Source of the DNA: Osmia lignaria lignaria
Taxonomy: Eukaryota > Arthropoda > Insecta > Hymenoptera > Megachilidae
Reading direction: 5' to 3'
DNA: 64,000 bases
NCBI RefSeq assembly: GCF_051020975.1
Contig: NW_027478167.1
Span: forward strand, 1,736,001 to 1,800,000
The notes under the pieces are model-generated. The model made no database searches. It worked only from the letters and a program-made list of their open reading frames with translations, and was not told where the DNA came from. The translations under genes and the position numbers were made by a program. Shown here in pieces: positions 35,348 to 48,543 of this stretch. Within the stretch, counting starts at the first letter, position 1, and each line of letters begins with the position of its first letter.

Positions 35348-35991
35348 TTGCAGATTTATCTCAAGGGAAGGGGCCTCACGGACATATTTCGAGATATTTC
35401 TTCTTCTTGTTGTTCTTCTTCTGCACAGCTAAGCTGGAAGTGGCATTTACAGCTCGCAATCGTGCAGAGTTATCTCAAAGAAAGGGGCCACGGTGTTTCT
35501 GTATCTCTATTATGTTGGTGCGGCTTCGGAACTTTTAAATATCTTGATATATCTCGAGAACTACGCATCTGATCAAAAAATATCATAGAACATAAAAAGT
35601 AGGAAACTTAATTCTCTACAAAAAAGGTCTCTTAACATTTCGCCATAGCTCGCTTCGTTTCCGAGATATTTGCAGATTTATCTCAAGGGAAGGGGCCTGA
35701 CGGACATATTTCGAGATATTTCTTCTTCTTGTTGTTCTTCTTCTGCACAGCTAAGCTGGAAGTGGCATTTGCGGCTCGCACTAGTGCAGAGTTATCTCAA
35801 AGAAAGGGGCCACGGTGTTTCTGTATCCCTATTATGTTGGTGCGGCTTCGGAACTTTTAAATATCTCGATATATCTCGAAAACTACGCTTCTGATCAAAA
35901 AATATCATAGAACATAAATTGTCGGAAACATAATTCTCTACAAAAAAGGTCTCTTAACATTTTGCCATAGCTCGCTTCGTTTCCGAGATAT
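35348..35991. repeat. Two monomers between blocks E and F
   Basis: 35348 has 'cctcacgg' and the private 'cgcaatcgtgc'. 35670 is M2-T1 with 'tgtatccct'. They stand in for a different stretch in the 25-28 kb copy. Confidence 0.7.
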
Positions 35992-38242
35992 TTGCAGATT
36001 TATCTCAAGGGAAGGGGCCTGACGGACATATTTCGAGATATTTCTTCTTCTTGTTGTTCTTCTTCTGCACAGCTAAGCTGGAAGTGGCATTTGCGGCTCG
36101 CACTAGTGCAGAGTTATCTCAAAGAAAGGGGCCACGGTGTTTCTGTATCTCTATTATGTTGGTGCGGTTTCGGAACTTTTAAATATCTTGATATATCTCG
36201 AGAACTACGCATCTGATCAAAAAATATCATAGAACATAAAAAGTAGGAAACCTAATTCTCTGCAAATAAGGTCTCTTAACATTTTGCCATAGCTCGCTTC
36301 GTTTCCGAGATATTTACAGATTTATCTCAAGGGAAGGGGCCTGACGGACATATTTCGAGATATTTCTTCTTCTTGTTGTTCTTCTTCTGCGCAGCTAAGC
36401 TGGAAGTGGCATTTGCAGCTCGCAATAGTGCAGAGATATCTCAAAGAAAGGGGCCACGCTGTTTCTGTATCTCTATTATGTTGGTGCGGCTTCGGAACTT
36501 TTAAATATCTTGATATATCTCGAGAGCTACGCTTCTGATCAAAAAATATCATAGAACATAAAAAGTAGGAAACTTAATTCTCTACAAAAAAGGTCTCTTA
36601 ACATTTTGCCATAGCTCGCTTCGTTTCCGAGATATTTGCAGATTTATCTCAAGGGAAGGGGCCTGACGGACATATTTCGAGATATTTCTTCTTCTTGTTG
36701 TTCTTCTTCTGCACAGCTAAGCTGGAAGTGGCATTTGCGGCTCGCACTAGTGCAGAGTTATCTCAACGAAAGGGGCCACGGTGTTTCTGTATCTCCATTA
36801 TGTTGGTGCGGCTTCGGAACTTTTAAATATCTCGATATATATCGAAAACTACGCTTCTGATCAAAAAATATCATAGAACATAAATTGTAGGAAACTTAAT
36901 TCTCTACAAAAAAGGTCTCTTAACATTTTGCCATAGCTCTCTTCGTTTCCGAGATATTTGCAGATTTATCTCAAGGGAAGGGGCCTGACGGACATATTTC
37001 GAGATATTTCTTCTTCTTGTTGTTCTTCTGCACAGCTAAGCTGGAAGTGGCATTTGCAGCTCGCAATAGTGCATAGTTATCTGAAAGAAAGGGGCCACGG
37101 TGTTTCTGTATCTCTATTATGTTGGTGCGGCTTCGGAACTTTTAAATATCTTGATATATCTCGAGAACTACGCATCTAATCAAAAAATATCATAGAACAT
37201 AAAAAGTAGGAAACTTAATTCTCTACAAAAAAGGTCTCTTAACATTTTGCCATAGCTCGCTTCGTTTCCGAGATATTTGCAGATTTATCCCAAGGGAAGT
37301 GGCCTGACGGACATATTTCGAGATATTTCTTCTTCTTGTTGTTCTTCTTCTGCACAGCTAAGCTGGAAGTGGCATTTGCGGCTCGCTCTAGTGCAGAGTT
37401 ATCTCAAAGAAAGGGGCCACGGTGTTTCTGTATCTCTATTATGTTGGTGCGGCTTCGGAACTTTTAGATATCTTGATATATCTCGAGAACTACGCATCTG
37501 ATCCAAAAATATCATAGAACATAAATGGTAGGAAACTTAATTCTCTACAAAAAAGGTCTCTCAACATTTTGCCATTGCTCGCTTCGTTTCCGAGATATTT
37601 GCAGATTTATCTCAATGGAAGGGGCCTGACGGACATATTTCCAGATACTTCTTCTTCTTGTTGTTCTTTTTCTGCACAGCTAAGCTGGAAGTGGCATTTG
37701 CAGCTCGCAATAGTGCAGAGTTATCTCAAAGAAAGGGGCCACGGTGTATCTGTATCTCTATTATGTTGGTGCGGCTTCGGAACTTTTAAATATCTTGATA
37801 TATCTCGAGAACTACGCATCTGATCAAAAAATATCATACAACATAAAAAGTAGGAAACTTAATTCTCTACAAAAAAGGTCTCTTAACATTTTGCCATAGC
37901 TCGCTTCGTTTCCGAGATATTTGCAGATTTATCTCAAGGGAAGGGGCCTGACGGACATATTTCGAGATATTTCTTCTTCTTGTTGTTCTTCTTCTGCACA
38001 GCTAAGCTGGAAGTGGCATTTGCGGCTCGCACTAGTGCAGAGTTATCTCAACGAAAGGGGCCACGGTGTTTCTGTATCTCTATTATGTTGGTGCGGCTTC
38101 GGAACTTTTAAATATCTTGATATATCTCGAGAACTACGCATCTAATCAAAAAATATCATAGAACATAAAAAGTAGGAAACTTAATTCTCTACAAAAAAGG
38201 TCTCCTAACATTTTGCCATAGCTCGCTTCGTTTCCGAGATAT
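35992..38242. repeat. Block F, copy 2
   Basis: 35992 matches 27630, including 'gaaacctaattctctgc'. Two monomers (36314, 36636) are then inserted. 36958 (319 bp), 37277, 37599 and 37921 match 27952, 28271, 28593 and 28915, all 9006 bp apart. Copy-specific changes are few, for example 'ccagatacttc' at 37599 against 'ccagatatttc' at 28593. Confidence 0.85.
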
Positions 38243-38563
38243 TTGCAGATTTATCTCAAGGGAAGGGGCCTGACGGACATATTTCGAGATATTTCTTCTT
38301 CTTGTTGTTCTTCTTCTGCACAGCTAAGCTGGAAGTGGCATTTGCGGCTCGCACTAGTGCAGAGTTATCTCAAAGAAAGGGCCACGGTGTTTCTGTATCC
38401 CTATTATTTTGGTGCGGCTTCGGAACTTTTAAATATCTCGATATATCTCGAAAACTACGCTTCTGATCAAAAAATATCATAGAACATAAATTGTAGGAAA
38501 CATAATTCTCTACAAAAAAGGTCTCTTAACATTTTGCCATAGCTCGCTTCGTTTCCGAGATAT
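38243..38563. repeat. 321-bp monomer with one G lost
   Basis: 'gaaagggccacgg' replaces 'gaaaggggccacgg' near 38376-38387. The monomer also has 'ttattttggtg'. I saw no second copy of this deletion. Confidence 0.85.
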
Positions 38564-40817
38564 TTGCAGATTCAGCTCAAAGGAACTGGCCTGACGGACA
38601 TATTTCGAGATATTTCTTCTTCTTGTTGTTCTTCCTCTGCACAGCTAAGCTGGAAGTGGCATTTGCAGCTCGCAATAGTGCAGAGTTATCTCAAAGAAAG
38701 GGGCCACGGTGTTTCTGTATCTCTAATATGTTGGTGCGGCTTCGGAACTTTTAAATATATTGATATATCTCGAGAACTACGCATCTGATCAAAAAATATC
38801 ATAGAACATAAAACATAGGAAACTTAATTCTCTACAAAAAAGGTCTCTCAACATTTTGCCATAGCTCGCTTCGTTTCCGAGATATTTGCAGATATATCTC
38901 AAGGGAAGGGGCCTGACGGACATATTTCGAGATATGTCTTCTTCTTGTTGTTCTTCTTCTGCACAGCTAAGCTGGAAGTGGCATTTACAGCTCGCAATAG
39001 TGCAGAGTTATCTCAAAGAAAGGGGCCACGGTGTTTCTGTATCTCTATTATGTTGGTGCGGCTTCGGAACTTTTAAATATCTTGATATATCTCGAGAACT
39101 ACGCATCTGATCAAAAAATATCATAGAACATAAAAAGTAGGAAACTTAATTCTCTACAAAAAAGGTCTCTTAACAATTGGCCATAGCTCGCTTCGTTTCC
39201 GAGATATTTGCAGATTTATCTCAAGGGAAGGGGCCTGACGGACATATTTCGAGATATTTCTTCTTCTTGTTGTTCTTCTTCTGCACAGCTAAGCTGGAAG
39301 TGGCATTTGCGGCTCGCACTAGTGCAGAGTTATCTCAACGAAAGGGGCCACGGTGTTTCTGTATCTCTATTATGTTGGTGCGGCTTCGGAACATTTAAAT
39401 ATCTCGATATATCTCGAAAACTACGCTTCTGATCAAAAAATATCATAGAACATAAATTGTAGGAAACATAATTCTCTACAAAAAAGGTCTCTTAACATTT
39501 TGCCATAGCTCGCTTCGTTTCCGAGATATTTGCAGATATATCTCAAGGGAAGGGGCCTGACGGACATATTTCGACATATTTCTTCTTCTTGTTGTTCTTC
39601 TTCTGCACAGCTAAGCTGGAAGTGGCATTTACAGCTCGCAATAGTGCAGAGTTATCTCAAAGAAAGGGGCCACGGTGTTTCTGTATCTCTATTAAGTTGG
39701 TGCGGCTTCGGAACTTTTAAATATCTTGATATATCTCGAGAACTACGCATCAGATCAAAAAATATCATAGAACATAAAAAGTAGGAAACTTAATTCTCTA
39801 CAAAAAAGGTCTCTTAACATTTTGCCATAGCTCTCTTCGTTTCCGAGATATTTGCAGATTTATCTCAAGGGAAGGGGCCTGACGGACATATTTCGAGATA
39901 TTTCTTCTTCTTGTTGTTCTTCTTCTGCACAGCTAAGCTGGAAGTGGCATTGGCGGCTCGCACTAGTGCAGAGTTATCTCAAAGAAAGGGGCCACGGTGT
40001 TTCTGTATCTCTATTATGTTGGTGCGGCTTTGGAACTTTTAAATATCTCGATATATCTCGAAAACTACGCTTCTGATCAAAAAATATCATAGAACATAAA
40101 AAGTAGGAAACTTAATTCTCTACAAAAAAGGTCTCCTAACATTTTGCCATAGCTCGCTTCGTTTCCGAGATATTTGCAGATTTATCTCAAGGGAAGGGGC
40201 CTGACGGACATATTTCGAGATATTTCTTCTTCTTGTTGTTCTTCTTCTGCACAGCTAAGCTGGAAGTGGCATTTGCGGCTCGCACTAGTGCAGAGTTATC
40301 TCAAAGAAAGGGGCCACGGTGTTTCTGTATCCCTATTATGTTGGTGCGGCTTCGGAACTTTTAAATATCTCGATATATCTCGAAAACTACGCTTCTGATC
40401 AAAAAATATCATAGAACATAAATTGTAGGAAACATAATTCTCTACAAAAAACGTCTCTTAACATTTTGCCATAGCTCGCTTCGTTTCCGAGATATTTGCA
40501 GATTCAGCTCAAAGGAACTGGCCTGACGGACATATTTCGAGATATTTCTTCTTCTTGTTGTTCTTCCTCTGCACAGCTAAGCTGGAAGTGGCATTTGCAG
40601 CTCGCAATAGTGCAGAGTTATCTGTAAGAAAGGGGCCACGGTGTTTCTGTATCTCTATTATGTTGGTGCGGCTTCGGAACTTTTAAATATCTTGATATAT
40701 CTCGAGAACTACGCATCTGATCAAAAAATATCATAGAACATAAAAAGTAGGAAACTTAATTATCTACAAAAAAGGTCTCTTAACATTTTACCATAGCTCG
40801 CTTCGTTTCCGAGATAT
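38564..40817. repeat. Block G, copy 2
   Basis: Monomers 38564 (H2), 38886 ('gatatgtcttc'), 39208, 39530 (tail 'cgcatcagatc', 'attaagttgg'), 39852 ('gcattggcggctc', 'gctttggaac'), 40174 and 40496 (H2, 'tatctgtaagaa'). 39208, 39530 and 40496 match 29878, 30200 and 31166 at 9330 bp. The intervening monomers are in a different order. Confidence 0.7.
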
Positions 40818-42105
40818 TTGCAGATTTATCTCAAGGGAAGGGGCCTGACGGACATATTTCGAGATATTTCTTCTTCTTGTTGTTCTTCTTCTGCACAGCT
40901 AAGCTGGAAGTGGCATTTGCGGCTCGCACTAGTGCAGAGTTATCTCAAAGAAAGGGGCCACGGTGTTTCTGTATCTCTATTATGTTGGTGCGGCTTCGGA
41001 ACTTTTAAATATCTCGATATATCTCGAAAACTACGCTTCTGATCAAAAAATATCATAGAACATAAATTGTAGGAAACATAATTCTCTACAAAAAAGGTAT
41101 CTTAACATTTTGCCATAGCTCGCTTCGTTTCCGAGATATTTGCAGATATATCTCAAGGGAAGGGGCCTGACGGACATATTTCGAGATATTTCTTCTTCTT
41201 GTTGTTCTTCTCCTGCACAGCTAAGCTGGAAGTGGCATTTACAGCTCGCAATACTGCAGAGTTATCTCAAAGAAAGGGGCCACGGTGTTTCTGTATCTCT
41301 ATTATGTTGGTGCGGCTTCGGAACTTTTAAATATCTTGATATATCTCGAGAACTACGCATCTGATCAAAAAATATCATAGAACATAAAAAGCAGGAAACT
41401 TAATTCTCTACAAAAAAGGTCTCTTAACATTTTGCCATAGATCGCTTCGTTTCCGAGATATTTGCAGATTTATCTCAAGGGAAGGGGCCTGACGGACATA
41501 TTTCGAGATATTTCTTCTTCTTGTTGTTCTTCTTCTGCACAGCTAAGCTGGAAGTGGCATTTGCGGCTCGCACTAGTGCAGAGTTATCTCAAAGAAAGGG
41601 GCCACGGTGTTTCTGTATCCCTATTATGTTGGTGCGGCTTCGGAACTTTTAAATATCTCGATATATATCGAAAACTACGCTTCTGATCAAAAAATATCAT
41701 AGAACATAAATTGTAGGAAACATAATTCTCTACAAAAAACGTCTCTTAACATTTTGCCATAGCTCGCTTCGTTTCCGAGATATTTGCAGATTCAGCTCAA
41801 AGGAACTGGCCTGACGGACATATTTCGAGATATTTCTTCTTCTTGTTGTTCTTCCTCTGCACAGCTAAGCTGGAAGTGGCATTTGCAGCTCGCAATAGTG
41901 CAGAGTTATCTCAAAGAAAGGGGCCACGGTGTTTCTGTATCTCTATTATGTTGGTGCGGCTTCGGAACTTTTAAATATCTTGATATATCTCGAGAACTAC
42001 GCATCTGATCAAAAAATATCATAGAACATAAAAAGTAGGAAACTTAATTCTCTACAAAAAAGGTCTCTTAACATTTTGCCATAGCTCGCTTCGTTTCCGA
42101 GATAT
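40818..42105. repeat. Mixed monomers
   Basis: 40818 (M2-T1), 41140 (M3 with 'aatactgcag', as at 30844), 41462 (M2 with 'gatatatatcg', as at 36636) and 41784 (H2-T2). No clear higher-order period is visible. Confidence 0.7.
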
Positions 42106-43071
42106 TTGCAGATTTATCTCAAGGGAAGGGGCCTGACGGACATATTTCGAGATATTTCTTCTTCTTGTTGTTCTTCTTCTGCACAGCTAAACTGGAAGTG
42201 GCATTTCCAGCTCGCAATAGTGCAGAGTTATCTCAAAGAGAGGGGCCACGGTGTTTCTGTATCTCTATTATGTTGGTGCGGCTTCGGAACTTTTAAATAT
42301 CTTGATATATCTCGAGAACTACGCATCTGATCAAAAAATATCATAGAACATAAAAAGTAGGAAACTTAATTCTCTACAAAAAAGGTCTCTTAACATTTTG
42401 CCATAGCTCGCTTCGTTTCCGAGATATTTGCAGATTTATCTCAAGGGAAGGGGCCTGACGGACATATTTCGAGATATTTCTTCTTCTTGTTGTTCTTCTT
42501 CTGCACAGCTAAACTGGAAGTGGCATTTCCAGCTCGCAATAGTGCAGAGTTATCTCAAAGAGAGGGGCCACGGTGTTTCTGTATCTCTATTATGTTGGTG
42601 CGGCTTCGGAACTTTTAAATATCTTGATGTATCTCGAGAACTACGCATCTGATCAAAAAATATCATAGAACATAAAAAGTAGGAAACTTAATTCTCTACA
42701 AAAAAGGTCTCTTAACATTTCGCCATAGCTCGCTTCGTTTCCGAGATATTTGCAGATTTATCTCAAGGGAAGGGGCCTGACGGACATATTTCGAGATATT
42801 TCTTCTTCTTGTTGTTCTTCTTCTGCACAGCTAAACTGGAAGTGGCATTTCCAGCTCGCAATAGTGCAGAGTTATCTCAAAGAGAGGGGCCACGGTGTTT
42901 CTGTATCTCTATTATGTTGGTGCGGCTTCGGAACTTTTAAATATCTTGATATATCTCGAGAACTACGCATCTGATCAAAAAATATCATAGAACATAAAAA
43001 GTAGGAAACTTAATTCTCTACAAAAAAGGTCTCTCAACATTTTGCCATAGCTCGCTTCGTTTCCGAGATAT
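42106..43071. repeat. Three consecutive near-identical M4 monomers
   Basis: 42106, 42428 and 42750 each have an H1 head, 'aaactgg', M4, 'agagagg' and a T2 tail. Differences noted are single bases, such as 'gatgtatctcg' in the second and 'catttcgcc' before the third. A recent local triplication is the simplest reading. Confidence 0.85.
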
Positions 43072-45969
43072 TTGCAGATTTATCTCAAGGGAAGGGTCCT
43101 GACGGACATATTTCGAGATATTTCTTCTTCTTGTTGTTCTTCTTCTGCACAGCTAAGCTGGAAGTGGCATTTGCGGCTCGCACTAGTGCAGAGTTATCTC
43201 AAAGAAAGGGGCCACGGTGTTTCTGTATCCCTATTATGTTGGTGCGGCTTCGGAACTTTTAAATATCTGGATATATCTCGAAAACTACGCTTCTGATCAA
43301 AAAATATCATAGAACATAAATTGTAGGAAACATAATTCTCTACAAAAAACGTCTCTTAACATTTTGCCATAGCTCGCTTCGTTTCCGAGATATTTGCAGA
43401 TTCAGCTCAAAGGAACTGGCCTGACGGACATATTTCGAGATATTTCTTCTTCTTGTTGTTCTTCCTCTGCACAGCTAAGCTGGAAGTGGCATTTGCAGCT
43501 CGCAATAGTGCAGAGTTATCTCAAAGAAAGGGGCCACGGTGTTTCTGTATCTCTATTATGTTGGTGCGGCTTCGGAACTTTTAAATATCTTGATATATCT
43601 CGAGAACTACGCATCTGATCAAAAAATATCATAGAACATAAAAAGTAGGGAACTTAATTCTCTACAAAAAAGGTCTCTTAACATTTTGCCATAGCTCGCT
43701 TCGTTTCCGAGATATTTGCAGATTTATCTCAAGGGAAGGGGCCTGACGGACATATTTCGAGATATTTCTTCTTCTTGTTGTTCTTCTTCTGCACAGCTAA
43801 ACTGGAAGTGGCATTTCCAGCTCGCAATGGTGCAGAGTTATCTCAAAGAGAGGGGCCACGGTGTTTCTGTATCCCTATTATGTTGGTGCGGCTTCGGAAC
43901 TTTTAAATATCTCGATATATCTCGAAAACTACGCTTCTGATCAAAAAATATCATAGAACATAAATTGTAGGAAACATAATTCTCTACAAAAAACGTCTCT
44001 TAACATTTTGCCATAGCTCGCTTCGTTTCCGAGATATTTGCAGATTCAGCTCAAAGGAACTGGCCTGACGGACATATTTCGAGATATTTCTTCTTCTTGT
44101 TGTTCTTCCTCTGCACAGCTAAGCTGGAAGTGGCATTTGCAGCTCGCAATAGTGCAGAGTTATCTCAAAGAAAGGGGCCACGGTGTTTCTGTATCTCTAT
44201 TATGTTGGTGCGGCTTCGGAACTTTTAAATATCTTGATATATCTCGAGAACTACGCATCTGATCAAAAAATATCATAGAACATAAAAAGTAGGGAACTTA
44301 ATTCTCTACAAAAAAGGTCTCTTAACATTTTGCCATAGCTCGCTTCGTTTCCGAGATATTTGCAGATTTATCTCAAGGGAAGGGGCCTGACGGACATATT
44401 TCGAGATATTTCTTCTTCTTGTTGTTCTTCTTCTGCACAGCTAAACTGGAAGTGGCATTTCCAGCTCGCAATAGTGCAGAGTTATCTCAAAGAGAGGGGC
44501 CACGGTGTTTCTGTATCTCTATTATGTTGGTGCGGCTTTGGAACTTTTAAATATCTCGATATATCTCGAAAACTACGCTTCTGATCAAAAAATATCATAG
44601 AACATAAATTGTAGGAAACATAATTCTCTACAAAAAAGGTCTCTTAACATTTTGCCATAGCTCGCTTCGTTTCCGAGATATTTGCAGATTTATCTCAAGG
44701 GAAGGGGCCTGACGGACATATTTCGAGATATTTCTTCTTCTTGTTGTTCTTCTTCTGCACAGCTAAGCTGGAAGTGGCACTTGCGGCTCGCACTAGTGCA
44801 GAGTTATCTCAAAGAAAGGGGCCACGGTGTTTCTGTATCTCTATTATGTTGGTGCGGCTTTGGAACTTTTAAATATCTCGATATATCTCGAAAACTACGC
44901 TTCTGATCAAAAAATATCATAGAACATAAATTGTAGGAAACATAATTGTCTACAAAAAAGGTCTCTTAACATTTTGCCATGGCTCGCTTCGTTTCCGAGA
45001 TATTTGCAGATATATCTCAAGGGAAGGGGCCTGACGGACATATTTCGAGATATGTCTTCTTCTTGTTGTTCTTCTTCTGCACAGCTAAGCTGGAAGTGGC
45101 ATTTCCAGCTCGCAATAGTGCAGAGTTATCTCAAAGAGAGGGGCCACGGTGTTTCTGTATCTCTATTATGTTGGTGCGGCTTCGGAACTTTTAAATATCT
45201 TGATATATCTCGAGAACTACGCATCTGATCAAAAAATATCAGAGAACATAAAAAGTAGGAAACTTAATTCTCTACAAAAAAGGTCTCTTAACATTTTGCC
45301 ATAGCTCGCTTCGTTTCCGAGATATTTGCAGATTTATCTCAAGGGAAGGGGCCTGACGGACATATTTCGAGATATTTCTTCTTCTTGTTGTACTTCTTCT
45401 GCACAGCTAAGCTGGAAGTGGCATTTGCGGCTCGCACTAGTGCAGAGTTATCTCAAAGAAAGGGGCCACGGTGTTTCTGTATCCATATTATGTTGGTGCG
45501 GCTTCGGAACTTTTAAATATCTCGATATATCTCGAAAACTACGCTTCTGATCAAAAAATATCATAGAACATAAATTGTAGGAAACATAATTCTCTACAAA
45601 AAACGTCTCTTAACATTTTGCCATAGATCGCTTCGTTTCCGAGATATTTGCAGATTCAGCTCAAAGGAACTGGCCTGACGGACATATTTCGAGATATTTC
45701 TTCTTCTTGTTGTTCTTCCTCTGCACAGCTAAGCTGGAAGTGGCATTTGCAGCTCGCAATAGTTCAGAGTTATCTCAAAGAGAGGGGCCACGGTGTTTCT
45801 GTATCTCTATTATGTTGGTGCGGCTTCGGAACTTTTAAATATCTTGATATATCTCGAGAACTACGCGTCTGATCAAAAAATATCATAGAACATAAAAAGT
45901 AGGAAACATAATTCCATACAAAAAAGGTCTCTTAACATTTTGCCATAGCTCTCTTCGTTTCCGAGATAT
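43072..45969. repeat. Block K, copy 1 (with dimer expansion)
   Basis: Monomers: 43072 ('atatctggat'), 43394 (H2), 43716 (M4), 44038 (H2), 44360 (M4-T1), 44682 ('gtggcacttgcgg'), 45004 ('gatatgtcttc'), 45326 ('gttgtacttc') and 45648 (H2 after 'catagatcgc'). The pair 43394/43716 is repeated as 44038/44360, with 'gtagggaactt' after each H2 monomer. Copy 2 at 50153 has a single such pair. Confidence 0.85.
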
Positions 45970-46612
45970 TTGCAGATTTATCTCAAGGGAAGGGGCCTGA
46001 CGGACACATTTCGAGATATTTCTTCTTCTTGTTGTTCTTCTTCTGCACGCTAAGCTGGAAGTGGCATTTGCGGCTCGCACTAGTGCAGAGTTATCTCAAA
46101 GAAAGGGGCCACGGTGTTTCTGTATCTCTATTATGTTGGTGCGGCGTCGGAACTTTTAAATATCTTGATATATCTCGAGAACTACGCATCTGATCCAAAA
46201 ATATCATAGAACATAAATAGTAGGAAACTTAATTCTCTACAAAAAAGGTCTCTCAACATTTTGCCATAGCTCGCTTCGTTTCCGAGATATTTGCAGATTT
46301 ATCTCAAGGGAAGGGGCTTAACGGACATATTTCCAGATATTTCTTCTTCTTGTTGTTCTTTTTCTGCACAGCTAAGCTGGAAGTGGCATTTGCGGCTCGC
46401 ACTAGTGCAGAGTTATCTCAAAGAAAGGGGCCACGGTGTTTCTGTATCTCTATTATGTTGGTGCAGCTTCAGAACTTTTAAATATCTTGATATATCTCGA
46501 GAACTACGCATCTGATCAAAAAATATCATGGAACATAAAAAGTAGAAAACTTAATTCTCTACAGGAAAGGTCTCTTAACATTTTGCCATAGCTCGCTTCG
46601 TTTCCGAGATAT
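45970..46612. repeat. Block F-type pair, third copy
   Basis: The tail of 45970 ('tgatccaaaaatatc', 'aaatagtagg') and the head of 46291 ('tttccagatatttc') match the 28271/28593 and 37277/37599 pairs. 45970 is 321 bp because of one lost A ('tctgcacgctaagc', about 46043-46056). It also has 'cggacacatttc'. Confidence 0.75.
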
Positions 46613-48221
46613 TTGCAGATTTATCTCAAGGGAAGGGGCCTGACGGACATATTTCGAGATATTTCTTCTTCTTGTTGTTCTTCTTCTGCACAGCTAAGCT
46701 GGAAGTGGCATTTGCAGCTCGCAATAGTGCAGAGTTATCTCAAAGAAAGGGGCCACGGTGTTTCTGTATCTCTATTATGTTGGTGCGGCTTCGGAACTTT
46801 TAAATATCTTGATATATCTCGAGATCTACGCATCTGATCAAAAAATATCATAGAACATAAAAAGTAGGAAACTTAATTCTCTACAAAAAAGGTCTCTCAA
46901 CATTTTGCCATAGCTCGCTTCGTTTCCGAGATACTTGCCGATTTATCTCAAGGGAAGGGGCCTGACGGACATATTTCGAGATATTTCTTCTTCTTGTTGT
47001 TCTTTTTCTGCACAGCTAAGCTGGAAGTGGCATTTGCAGCTCGCATTTGTGCAGAGTTATCTCAAAGAGAGGGGCCACGGTGTTTCTGTATCTCTATTAT
47101 GTTGGTGCGGCTTCGGAACTTTTAAATATCTTGATATATCTCGAGAACTACGAATCTGATCAGAAAATATCATAGAAGGTAAAAAGTAGGAAACTTAATT
47201 CTCTACAAAAAAGGTCTCTTAACATTTTGCCATAGCTCGCTTCGTTTCCGAGATATTTGCAGATTTATCTCAAGGGAAGGGGCCTGACGGACATATTTCG
47301 AGATATTTCTTCTTCTTGTTGTTCTTCTTCTGCACAGCTAAGCTGGAAGTGGCATTTGCGGCTCGCACTAGTGCAGAGTTATCTCAAAGAAAGGGGCCAC
47401 GGTGTTTCTGTATCTCTATTATGTTGGTGCGGCTTCGGAACTTTTAAATATCTTGATATATCTCGAGAACTACGCATCTGATCAAAAAATATCATAGAAC
47501 ATAAAAAGTAGGAAACTTAATTCGCTACAAAAAGGTCTGTTAACATTTTGCCATAGCTCGCTTCGTTTCCGAGATATTTGCAGATTTATCTCAAGGGAAG
47601 GGGCCTAACGGACATATTTCGTGATATTTCTTCTTCTTGTTGTTCTTCTTCTGCACAGCTAAGCTGGAAGTGGCATTCGCAGCTCGCATTAGTGCAGAGT
47701 TATCTCAAAGAAAGGGGCCACGGTGTTTCTGTATCTCTATCATGTTGGTGCGGCTTCTTAACTTTTAAATATCTTGATATATCTCGAGAACTACGCATCT
47801 GATCAAAAAATATCATAGAACATAGAAAGTAGGAAACTCAATCCTCTACAAAAAAGGTCTCTTAACATTTTGCAATAGCTCGCTTCGTTTCCGAGATATT
47901 TGCAGATTTATCTCAAGGGAAGGGGCCTGACGGACATATTTCGAGATATTTCTTCTTCTTGTTGTTCTTCTTCTGCACAGCTAAGCTGGAAGTGGCATTT
48001 GCAGCTCGCAATTGTGCAGAGTTATCTCAAAGAGAGGGGCCACGGTGTTTCTGTATCTCTATTATGTTGGTGCGGCTTCGGAACTTTTAAATATCTTGAT
48101 ATATCTCGAGAACTACGCATCTGATCAGAAAATATCATAGAACATAAAAAGTAGGAAACATAATTCTCTACAAAAAAGGTCTCTCAACATTTTGCCATAG
48201 CTCGCTTCGTTTCCGAGATAT
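46613..48221. repeat. HOR-H, copy 1 (five monomers of a 1931-bp period)
   Basis: Marks in order: 46613 'ctcgagatctacg'; 46935 'gatacttgccg', 'cgcatttgtgc' and 'ctacgaatctg'; 47257 M2, with an A lost in its linker ('gctacaaaaaggtctg'); 47578 'cattcgcagctcgc', 'tctatcatg' and 'gcttcttaac'; 47900 'cgcaattgtgc'. All five recur in order from 48544. Confidence 0.9.
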
Positions 48222-48543
48222 TTGCAGATTTATCTCAAGGGAAGGGGCCTGACGGACATATTTCGAGATATTTCTTCTTCTTGTTGTTCTTCTTCTGCAC
48301 AGCTAAACTGGAAGTGGCATTTCCAGCTCGCAATAGTGCAGAGTTATCTCAAAGAGAGGGGCCACGGTGTTTCTGTATCCCTATTATGTTGGTGCGGCTT
48401 CGGAACTTTTAAATATCTCGATATATCTCGAAAACTACGCTTCTGATCAAAAAATATTATAGAACATAAATTGTAGGAAACATAATTCGCTACAAAAAAG
48501 GTCTCTTAACATTTTGCCATAGCTCGCTTCGTTTCCGAGATAT
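48222..48543. repeat. Monomer between the two HOR-H copies
   Basis: H1 head, M4 middle, T1 tail, 'aaaaaatattatag' and 'attcgctac'. The corresponding place after copy 2 holds a different monomer (50153), so the duplication boundary falls here. Confidence 0.75.

Noticed and set aside
12540..36552. Minus-strand 76-codon frames at 12540-12770, 24746-24976, 33426-33656 and 36322-36552
   Set aside because: They appear only where single-base variants remove a stop or lengthen the frame. They are antisense to the same satellite segment and not kept in neighbouring monomers.
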